A stretch of 64,000 nucleotides of DNA. It comes from Acanthosoma haemorrhoidale (taxonomy: Eukaryota; Arthropoda; Insecta; Hemiptera; Acanthosomatidae). Position numbers and translations under genes: made by a program. This document shows positions 30,301-42,300 of the stretch, in pieces (the first letter of the stretch is position 1; each line of letters starts with the position of its first letter). The stretch is from NCBI GenBank assembly GCA_930367205.1, contig OV884012.1:54581239-54645238 (forward strand). The letters run 5' to 3'. Below the pieces are notes generated by a model. The model was not told the origin of the DNA. It saw only the letters and a program-made list of their open reading frames with translations, and searched no databases.

Positions 30301-33300
30301 AATGTTGTCTAGCAGGTATATAAGACATAAAATTATCTGGAATTTTATTTTCTAACAGTTAAATTATGAAACCTACCCCATCACCTCACTGGACAAGAAA
30401 TAGAAATAGTTTCTAAAAGTTTGTTTGGTTTGCTTTCCATGATAATTTACTTACGGATTCCAACCAAGATCTTGAGGATTAATGTAGAGGATTCCTGCTC
30501 TCGATACTGTGGCTGGTGTGGCAGTGCGAAGATTAGATATTTCAAATAACAATCTCATTGAAGGGGTTAATGCTATTCTCTCATTACTTGCTAGAGTCAA
30601 TACCTAAATTATAAAGATGTTATTAATTTTAGAATAGAATAATTTCTCTATTATTATTGACCTAAGTCCTTTAATAATACAATTTATAGTTTGCATGAAA
30701 ATAAAATTACAAGAGTATTAGCCTTTGTACATTGTACAATAATTAAACAAATGATAAGATAGAATATGATCAGAAACAAAATAGCATATTTATCAGTTTT
30801 TAAACACAATTTTTTTTTAAAATTAGGACAATTGAGAATTCACCTTAATCATCATTTGTCTTAGTAATTAAAATATGAGTTACCCATAATTAATAACCTT
30901 TCAAGTTTTTTAATCTTTTCTTTGGAAAAACATGGGGTGTCTTTTGTAACAAATACAATAATATAATACGTATAGGCAATGACAATGGCTAATAAATGAT
31001 TCCATGCAAACTTAAATTTAAATAGAAATAACTTATACCTTATTATCATCCATCACGGTGTTTAAGGATTCAATCCACATAGGGTCTATGTCTCCATCTA
31101 AAACGATCCATTTAGGCTGGTCTCCTGCAATGTTGGCTTGTTCACGCATTATATTTGAAAATAGTCCTAGAAACAATAATAGTTCAACATTTATCATCAT
31201 CTATTTAGAGATGAAAAGAAAAGTAACCATGAAGCATCAGTAAAGATTAATAAATTTTCTGAACACATAATATTATGAGATTACTGTTTCACATCTTTAT
31301 AAAGTCAATTTTGCAAGTTGCATGACAGAAAACAAAACCTCTTAAGAAATAATTAGGTTTACCATCTTTCCATTCTCTAGTAGCTGGGTTTATAATGCCG
31401 AATAATTCATCATTTGTAACAGCTTTTGGATTCAAATCATTGTAAATTGGCTTTCTTTTCATATTTTGATAAGTTTTAAACAGAGATCTCCAGACCTGAG
31501 TTTTTGATGTTCCTGCATTGCCAACTACAAAAACAGAATGGCGCACTTCCAAAAGTTCTTCTAATTGAACCACCTAAAAGATTTTGATTAATTAAATTGA
31601 TGAAAGCTTAAATAAGCAGCTAATTAAAGAAATAATATATGAGCTGTATTATTCAATTTGATTTGGGTTTACTTTGAGTATGAAATTATCTTCTGGTTGT
31701 AAAAGAAGATCCATTGCAGCTTGTTTTACTGTATGCTCAAATTCAGCATTCCGTTTCCTTGGAACATCCAATGCAGGAAACAGATCTCCTATCAGGCCCA
31801 TGAAAACTGGCACATCATCAGTGACAATTTTAGGAGTGTTAAAGTCTCTTAAAGCCCTCATTAATACTTCTTCTTCAGGGCGGCCTGGATCACCTCTCTG
31901 AAAAAAAAAGTTGAGATCAATCAAAACTAAGTTATTGTAGGTGAACAATAGAAATAGATTTAACAATATACTTATGATCAGAAATTTTAGCATGCTTTAT
32001 TTTACAAGTTTATAAATTTATAAAAGCAGAATATATCCTATATTTAAATGAATAAAAAGGTGTATCTTTTATCAAAGCTATTAATTAAACTATGTTACAA
32101 CTTACCAAAACATACAGACAATTCAAAAGTCATTAAACATTTTTTTGTTTATACATCAGCCGCCTTAATGGATGTTACAACTTTCAGGCTTTTCAAGGAG
32201 AAGTAGTGCCCATAGGTGGACCATATTACCCAAGGTTGGCTATATACAGGTTGAAATCCTATTCTAACATTCATGGCATTTGGAGATAATTTTAAGATAA
32301 AATAAAATCACCTCCAAAGGTGGCATTTGAACCTACACCACTAGTGTGAGAGTGTTAACCTCCTAGCAAGCTGTGGCCCGAATGTCATTAATCCATTAAA
32401 TTGTGTATACAAAAAGTCCCATTTTATCAGTCAATTTTATTAAAATTTAACCTTTCATTCAAGGTATTATTACACAGGTATCAAGCGAGAAAACAAATAA
32501 GATAAACGACAACAAAGATGTGCCTAAATAAAATAACTTCATTTATAAATAATTATTAGATAAATTCCTCATTCTAAATAAGCAATAATTTCAACAAGAG
32601 CTATCGCTAACACCCAGTCAATCAAGAGGTAATATGTTCTTTACCTTCAATGACCCTGCAACTACTAAGACTGATTTTATAGCCCTCAACCCCCAGTCGT
32701 AATGATCTTGTTTTGAAAGTAGTTCTTTACAGAGTGTGTACAAGGTAATAAATTTGCGGGCTAGGATTTTTGCCTCCTGGAATCCTTCAGCTACCAACAT
32801 GATTTCACAAATAAGCTCAAAATCTGGAACAACCATGGCACAGGGCCTGAAAAACGAAATAAAACAAAATTATTTAGTATAATTTTTGTCCTAAATGCAA
32901 TACTGTTACTTAATTTACCACGAATTTCAACAATTACATAGATATTTATAAACCATCAAACAATAAGGCAAATTTATCAACAAACCTGAACAATGCTTTT
33001 AAATTTTCTGGTAGTTCTGTTCTTCCAGCATAGCCAGGATTCATAGTGATGAATATTCCTACTGTTGGTATCATTGATATTTGCTCACCCATAAAATTGA
33101 ACATGGATTTTTTTTCACGAATGGCATCCTGAAAAAATAAATTATACCAAAAGGAAGATATAGGAAATAGAGGCACAGGAATATAATTATAAAACAGTGA
33201 TGTTTTATGATGTCCTTTGACTTAGGATGGGAGGCTAAAGAAAACTTTTCATTAAAAAAATAATAATTTATCAAAACATTTACTTTATAAACTTTATAAG

Positions 33301-36300
33301 TTGATGGTTGGGTAAATACTTTTGCAAACGACCAGCCATTAATAAAATTCATTTAAGGTCAATAAGGACACTTGATTATATGGGTTTATAAAGTGTTGTA
33401 TATGACAATGCTTTATTCATTATACCAAACCTCTAAAAAATTATGCTTTCTGCTTAAATGGTTGGTTACATGGTAAGAAGAACAGATTAAAAATTATTAA
33501 AAAAAAATATCTATCCAAGTACTAACTAATCATATAACTATAACTATTCAGATTTAAAACTTTTTATAGTGGTCATTCTGTCAGATTCAGAGTCCAGAGA
33601 AGCACACCTGGACAAAATTAATTGTGATATTTTAGTTTAATGGATAATAAGAAAACTTTTACTATTGTTTTGACATTAATCATCTAGATTTTTATCAGTT
33701 ATTTATCTACCACTGCATATTTAACTTGCATACATTGTCCACCTAGCAGCATAAATAAGGCTGTTGCAAAAAAAAAAAAAAGTTCTGTTATATTATAGTT
33801 ATAGTTCTGTCACCATAAAAAAATGTTTTTGTTTGAAAATATTTTAGAGTATATTAATAAATATACTAAATATATAATATAGGGAAATATTTTCACGTTA
33901 GAAGGATTCATTTAATTACTGCAACCTTACAAAGCTGCATCAAGTTTGATCACATTCAAGAAGTTTCAATTTGATGTATTGAAAATGTATGTAGTTTTTA
34001 AAGATCAAACTATTATGAATAGGTTTTTTTTAAACAAGATATAATTAAAATAAATACCAATAAATATTTTATATTATTGATTAAATTTACTTGATTCAAT
34101 TTTCCATGGCTTTCCTAACTAAATTTTTTATATTTATGAATTTCTCCTAAAAAATATGAATTAATGCAAAAGGCTAAAATATCAGGACCCCTGATACAAT
34201 ATAATTTTTTTGGGTGGATGTATTTGTATAACCAATATCTCAATAGCTACATCTGATCATATTTAAATTCAAGGCTCACTGTGAACTCAAAAGTTAATAT
34301 AATTTATGAGATGGGATTCAGCTCATGTTCACTTACCACAAAATATTCAGGATAAATGTACCTACAGTGTTAAATTTCTGATTTTCATAAATGTTTTACT
34401 ATTTTATTTTTAAATTTAAAAATTAAAATTTGTTCCTACCTGAAGTGATTTGACTTGAACTGCAACAACAGACAACACTTCTACAGTTATCCTGTTGAAC
34501 TCATCAAAACAGCCCCAAGCTCCGGTCTGAGCCAAGCCTTTGTAGATGTTGCCACAAGACTGAAAATATTGTTCATTCCTTGATAACTAAAGCTGATGTG
34601 TATATATTCATCAATTTGAACTGTTTTTCTTGTATGAAAAGATATTTATAAAGGAATTTACAAAAATATTTTTACAAAAAAAAAATTAAAATTAAAGGAA
34701 TGGTTTGCAGTGTAAAGCTTAATTGTGCCAGTGATTGGACAATTTTCATCTATTTTAATATTATGTTTTTGGTCTGACTGAATTATTTTTAATGGTACTA
34801 CAACCCACTTAATCTAAAGATTAATTTTTTACACTTATGCAAATATTGCTTCTGATTAAGTAATGTAAGTACTATGACTAATAAACTCATTTATTTTTTA
34901 GATTTATGACTTAGGCCACTTTCATAATCACTGGCACAATTATGAATATAATACAGCATTACTTTTTGAAGAGCATCATCATCTGAAATGAAATAATTTT
35001 ATTCATCTAAAGAAAATTTTTAGAATAGCTAATATACGATTTAACACACCTGTATTACACTAGAATAAGGTCGAAAAACCTTACCCCAAACGAGACATCG
35101 TCCAATGCCATAATTGCCAGGCATATGGACACAAAAAATCGTACTGCCACCACCCTCCCAGGTGCGCAAAGTGTAGTGGGCAGCACAAAAGCGAATTGTG
35201 CAAGAAGCCCCTGAAAACGCCTGCTGTATGCGTGCTCTGCCAGCATGACCATCCGGCCAACTACAAGGGCTGGGAGGCATATAGAATTCTGAAGTCCAGG
35301 AGCGAGCAACGTCTCCGGCCTGAAGAAGAGAAGCCAGCCACAGGTAGCTCAAGAAGCGCCCCCACCAGAAATTTGAGGCCTTCAGTCTCTTTTGCTGATG
35401 CCGTTCGGAACAGAGAGCAGTCACAGGCACTGCCCCCTACTCTTGTCCGCAAGTTTCTCTTCCCCAGCATTCCGCTCATCCCGTCAACCAGCAAACCCAA
35501 TCCCATCCTCAACCACACATCTCGCATATTCCTCCACCTTCAAGCTCTTCAGATCTCACTAGCCTATTAACATCATTCCTTACAGAATTCAGAACTCTAA
35601 TTACCCCTCACATTTCCCTTCTTACAAATCTTGTCTCCTGCCTTATCCCCGTTAAAAAAAACCCATAAGTGGATCCTTCTGACTCCTTATCCATTCTCCT
35701 TTGGAATGCGAATGGCGTTCCCACCCACACTAACGAACTGACAGCACTACTCCACGACAAGAACATTGACGTAGCTCTCATTACTGAAACAAGACTAACA
35801 AGTAAACGACCATTTACCGTTCGACAGTACCAGACTTATCGAACTGATCACCCTGATGGAAGAGTTCATGCAGGTACCGCTGTAATTGTCCATAACTCCA
35901 TATCCCACCACATAGTTCCTCTGGTAGCACATGATTTCCTTCAATCCACTGCAGTGTCAATCACCACCTTCACTTTTCCCCTTACACTAGCAATAGTGTA
36001 CTGCCCTCCCAATAAATCCATTTCCGACTCCCAATTCATCTCCTTTCTAGACTCCATCGGACATCGTTTCCTTGTGGGTGGGGACTTTAATGTGAAGCAG
36101 CAACACTGGGGGTCAAGATCCACAAATACACGAGGACGTGCTTTGCTGTCTGCACTCACACGGAAACATTGCTCCACTATCACTCCTGACACAGCCACCT
36201 ATTAGCCATCTGATCCCAACCGAAATCCTGATCTCCTTGACTTCTTTTTCTACAATAGTTTAGGAACACTAAACTATTCACTAAAGCGCCTCGACGACCT

Positions 36301-39300
36301 CTCCTCTGATCATAGTCCTTTATTATTAACCATTTCCCTAAGACCAATTCACAAACTGCCACCTCCTTCATTTATTAGGGGCTCAGTTGACTGGGACCAC
36401 TTCCGCCAGCTTCTTAAAGAGTCCCAAGACCTAGACGATGCAGTGCATTCCTTCACTACTCTGGTCCAGAGGTCGGCTTGGGAGGCATTGTCACCCCATC
36501 GTCACCCAAAAATCCACACTCATAATCGTTTACCTCAGCATCTCAAAGATCTAATCCAATCCAAACACCGCTCCAGAACAGTGTGGCAAAGATCCCGGCA
36601 TCCTGTTGATCGCCGCACGTACAATCAGTACTGCCGATTGGTAAAGCGGCGATTGGCATCCTTCCGTTCTGATTCTTTCAATTCCTACCTCTCCTCTCTG
36701 TCCAGCAGGGTTAACTCCTTGTGGAATGTAACCAAAAAAATCCTAAAGTATCAACCTGTTTCACATCCACTCCGTCGTGATGATGGGTCCTGGGCGGCTT
36801 CGGATGGGGGGAGGAATTTGCTCTGCATCTTAGCCATACTTTCACACCTCACCTTTCACATCAAAACCATACTCACAGCACAACTGTAGAAGATTTCCTC
36901 ACTTCACCTATTCCTCTCTCTCTTCCACCAAAAGCTGTTAATCCCTCTGAGGTCAAATACCTTCTGAAAAACTTACCTTACCGAAAATCCCCTGGATATG
37001 ATCTTCTTACTCCTCAAATTCTCAAACAACTTCCTCCTAAAGCCATAATCTTCCTAACTTACATATATAATTGCATTATCCGAACGACGCACTTTCCTCT
37101 CCTCTGGAAACATTCCATAATTGTCCTATTCACCAAACCCGATAAACCACCAAATGACGCCTCATCTTACCGTCCAATTAGCCTACTCCCTAACCTCTCA
37201 AAAATATTTGAGAAACTCCTACTAAAACGTCTACTTCCAATTGTTGAATCCAAAAACCTTTTTCCCACACACCAGTTTGGTTTCCACCAACGACATTCCA
37301 CTGCTTAACAAGGCCTTCGCGTTGTTGATCACATCTCCTTGAAACCAAACAGTATTGCACTGCTGCCTTTCTTGATATAGCTTACGCTTTTGACAGGGTT
37401 AGGCACGCAGGTTTACTCTACAAGCTCAAAAGATATTTACCACAGACCCTTTTCTTAATCCTACAGTCCTACCTTTCAAACCGCTTCTTCCAAGTCCGCT
37501 GTGGTTTAGAATATTCTAACTACTTTTTTCTTTTTTTTTTTCTTCTTTCTTTTTTTTTTTTTTCGCCCTTCCTGAGACTGAGCCTCAAACGGGCTAACCT
37601 TCTTGGCCACATTTGCAGATGACACTGCAGTCTTGTCATCTAACCCAGACCCCGGTATAGCATCCCATAACCTTCAAAAACACCTTGACAAGATCGAGTA
37701 TTGGTGCAACCAATGGCGGATCAAAGTTAATGAAGCAAAATGTTCCCACATTACCTTCACCCTTTGTCGCAAGTCTTGTCCACTAGTTTATTTTAATTCT
37801 ATTCCTCTCCCTGTATCCGAGACAGTACGGTACTTAGGCTTCCATCTCGACAAACGACTGACCTGGAACCCACATACGAGACTAAAAAGACAAGAACTAA
37901 ACAGACGTTTTGGACAACTGTACAGACTACTTCAAATGACATCCCAACTCTCAATAGAAAATAAACTACTAATCTACAAAGTTATACTTAAACCAATCTG
38001 GACATACTGAATAGAGCTATGGGGGACAGCAAAAAAGTCGAACATCAAGCGTATCCAATCCTTTCAATCAAAAGTCCTGAGAACAATAGTAAATGCCCCT
38101 TATTATGTCAGCAACAAAACCCTTCATAACGACCTTAATATACCCTACATTCTAGAACTCATCCCTTCCAAGTTTATGAAATTCCACAGTAGCCTTTCCA
38201 ACCACCCTAATCATGTAGCACAGTCATTGCACAGCACCACTCATCCCTATAATCCTCCTCGGAGACTGAAACGGCAGTGGTTTCGTGACCTGCTATAATC
38301 GCGTGACAGTGGGAGTCCTTGCAATGGCCAGTTTCTCCAATCATGTCCTGAGCGTCTGTGGCTCTCGCGCTCTTGGTCAGTCTCCACTGGCTAGTATCCG
38401 GTGACGCGGCTGACGGAGGAGCATGGGGGACTACCCAAGACTCCGCTTTTTCTTCGCATGTGGACTTGGGAGGCCTCTGGGCTGTTTCTAAATATTGTAT
38501 GAATGAGCGAGTGAATGATGAATTGTAAATATGGTATGAATGATAGTATATCTTAATTACTAATTGCCTAGCAAGGCAGATTGTAATTTTAGCACAATAA
38601 AGGATTTCCAAAAAAAAAAAAAAAAAAGAATAGCTAATGTCAGAAATAGAAAAGAACTAATAGCAGTAATTTTTTTATATTTACAAAAATAGACTCTTAA
38701 TACAAGGAACATACTAGTTTTAATCAGAATACTGAAAGGAGTCCAAACATTTTCTTTTTAGATTTTTTAATCCTATTCTGGAACATCTCAATAAATATAA
38801 TGTAAAAATAGTTTAATTAAAGGGTTATTTTTAATAGAAAATAGAGTAATTTTCAGTGTAATTTGAAATCATTTTTGTGTTTTACATATTAAGTGATGCC
38901 TACGGACCAATTTTTTGGTGAACCAAACAGATCTCTAAAAGACGTTCTAATAAAAAACAATGTGTGGATAGACAATGTGTTTTATTCACTAAAAAACAAA
39001 TTTTGTGTATATGATTCGCTCAGAAAAGATTATTAACTTCAGCCATTAAATTTGTGTGAACAGATAGGGAATTGTGAACAATTGAAACTGAGACCAGAAA
39101 TATGTCATACAGAGAGGAAAGAAAAGAGCGAGTAAGTTTTAATTCAGGATAACCAGATGAAAGGAGACAAGAAAGGGGTTCATAAATAGAAGAATCTCAT
39201 GTGGCAAGAAACTATCATATAAGCTATGATACCTGACTATAGAAACTGAGTGTCAGTTAGATCATGCATTATAATAATAAAAACTGTTTATTTAGCATTA

Positions 39301-42300
39301 AATTGGAAAGCAAAGTTAATCCTATAGAAATGTATCTTACCTTATAATCCATTTGCTCTGAGCAATTGAATACATAAACCATTATTCCAAGTGCTCGCCC
39401 CAAGTCTTTTGTTGTTTCGGTTTTTCCAGTTCCAGCCGGCCCAGCCGGCCCTCCACCCATCACCAAATGCAAAGACTAGCAAAGAAATAATTTATTAATA
39501 TATTTTTGGTAGTTAAACTTTGTAATTGATAAATGATCTTACTTGTGTCAGTGTTATATAGCAACGATCTGTTAAAGGTGTTATAACAAGCCTTGGGGTA
39601 TTTCCCAAATATTCATGGGAATATCCAAACTGAGCATCACAGATGTTGGCAAAACAATCTCCAATTTTTTCATCCCATCTGATAAAAAAATTAAAAAGCA
39701 TACATTTTAGTATTTTTATGTGACAGATCAGTAATAGAAAATATGGTAAGATTACTGATGGAATAAAAGTGCTTAAAACATTAATTGAATACCTATGTCT
39801 GAGCTGGGACTGCCACTGAAAAGCAGCTAGAGAATCAATTTTAGACTGAATTAGTTTTGCGACAACATCCCTGGAGTGAACATCTATCGTACAAATAGTC
39901 ATTATTTTCTGACGATCTTGTTTTGTTAACTCACCAAGCAATAGGGAGATAAGTGTACTTAATTGTGATATCTGTAACATAAGTGATACCAATCATTTAA
40001 ATTCATACATCAGTAATTACCTATACTCCTATAAATGATAAATTGTAACCTGTTTTTTGTGATAATCTCTCATGGCATTGTCATATCCCTCTTCTAATCT
40101 TGCAAAAGCACAATTAACCTCTGTAGTCCACCAGATCTGAGTTGCACAAAGTGAAACTTGAGCTGGGTAATCAAACAGCCATTGATCTCTTGGTTTTTCC
40201 TCATATGCCAACATTGCTTCAGAAAAATAATACTTAATAGATTCCCTCATAGATGACTGTATCCTATTCAGCCAAGCTTCCACCTTAAAAAAACATTAAT
40301 TAAAATAAAACACAAATGTGTTTAATTATTAATTTAATTAATTAGATATGATGATTACCGGACCAGTGCAATCAGAACAACTTTTGAATTTTACATATTC
40401 ACCATCTTTTGCTATCATACCAAAAGCACCATTAGGATTGTTGCAGTCTTCAGGAGTAAATTTCAAAGATGCTAGTGAATCAAATAATTTCACCAAATGC
40501 CTGTTGATTATTAAATGCATATTTTACTTCCCAGAATAATTACAGTTCTAAATTTCATTTATGCAACTAGTAAAATGACAAATTTATCATGAGTGTAGAA
40601 TATTGCAACATGAGTGAAAGTTATCAGTTCCATTACCTTGCAACCAGCTTTGGACGGTTTCCATTTGACAGTATATCAAGTAAGTCAGCAGAAGATACAA
40701 AATAGAATCTAGGGAATTTCAAACGTTTTGTCTCTAAATACTGTGCCAAAGCTTTCTCACATAAAGTCAACTCCTTCTGAAGAAGCTCTAATTCTTTTAG
40801 TAGGCTTGGTTTACTAGTTGCTTCCAGAACATTAGGAACTTTCTTCAGATCTTCAAGTAAACCCTGAAACAGTAAATTTTATATTTTGTAACAGTTAATA
40901 GTTACAAGTCAAAGGAAAGAGTCATTCAGGTAACCGTGTGGTCTACCAGCAATTGTCAGTGGGGTATAGGGTGTCATTTTTTCTGGCCCATTTTACAATA
41001 AAAATAGCTTTATAACCAACGATTCGACCAGTATATACATTTTTTGACTGGTGTTTTCTTCAGTTCCCTTCTTGTGACAAGACCAGTCCAACACAGTCAA
41101 GAGATTATAACTGACAGAAATTTGTACCGTGGAAGATATCTCTTATTTCTGAATCTTCTTCTTAAGGTTTGTTATGCATATTCCACAAGAAACCCTTTTG
41201 GAAAACTTTCTTCTCAAACCTCAGGACATTTTTTGTTAAGGTCCCGTATTCAGAGCGGTATGTGAGGATGGGTCTAATAAAGTTATATATATCCTTATTT
41301 TTGTGTATCGAGACAAGGCATTGCTCATCAAGTGCTGCAGAAGAGAAAAATAACATAGATTAGCTGCTGTAATATGTTGCCCAATTTTATTTAAATGTTA
41401 ATCTGGATATTCACTTCTGTGCCAAGATTCAGGTTCAAAAGCTTGTTTTCATCACTTATGAGTGGCACCATTCTCTTTGCTGGTTCTTCTATTGCAACTA
41501 ACACAACCTGTATGTGATCTTCTAGTAAGATCCTGGAGACTGTATCAGCTTAGGGGATTACAAAAATTGACTTACATGATTACGTAATGCTTTCTTCAGG
41601 ATAAATGGATATTATTTTATCTCTACCATTGATAAAATAACAAATTCTAACTGTTGAGGCCAAAGATGGTTGTGGCCATGTAAAAATAGTAAATCCTTAA
41701 AGGACTACTATGGACACATAGCTGAGGTTTATAAATAAATAATTAGGTAACTGGTGTTAGTTTTAAGGTTGATCAAAAAGGTGAGCCCCATCACCTTTAT
41801 TAGTCAGTTTAGTCCAGCCACATATAATGTATATCATTATACTTGTTTATTCATTATATAATTTTTATAAAATAACAAAACCTATATATGATGTAGCGAT
41901 GCTACAGGAAATACAAAAATAATTTGTAAATAGATTCGCCTGAGGATCTATAATTATATATAATTATCTGTAAATTTAAAGGGGCTATGAAAGAAAAAAA
42001 AGCTGAGATAGGGTGTTTGGAATTACAATTTTAGGACCTATATAATGCCCTACTCAAATATTTATTAATTAAAATAATTGATTAATTAAAATTTATTGCT
42101 CATTTTGAAAGGAAATTCGACATAATTAACAACTATTTTTTTGTAAACCTCTGGGTTTTAGTAAATATACTGCCTCAATTGTTTTAATAAATTGTGTGAG
42201 GATCTTACATGTAATCGATCAAAGAGGCTCGATATTCTCTACAGTTGACAAGAACCTATCACTTACTGCATGATTTAAAAATTGCTAATACCCTGAATCT

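Larger units (their letters stand above)
35034..38626 (+). mobile_element. Jockey-like LINE, 5'-truncated, copy 1
   Basis: A non-LTR retrotransposon of about 3.6 kb on the plus strand, opposite to the dynein gene, in the intron between exons 29 and 30. It has the end of ORF1 (zinc knuckles), ORF2 with AP-endonuclease and reverse transcriptase, an AATAAA-containing 3' end and an A-tail (about 38609-38626). The 12-bp duplication AGAATAGCTAAT flanks it at 35022-35033 and 38627-38638. It is truncated inside ORF1, so it was dead on arrival or nearly so. It is clearly richer in G and C than the surrounding intron. Confidence 0.95.

Noticed and set aside
35041..35430. 129-codon open frame on the minus strand
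   Set aside because: It is the antisense shadow of the LINE ORF1 zinc-knuckle region on the plus strand.
38207..38611. 134-codon minus-strand open frame over the LINE 3' end
   Set aside because: Lies across the LINE 3' untranslated region and has no family resemblance.
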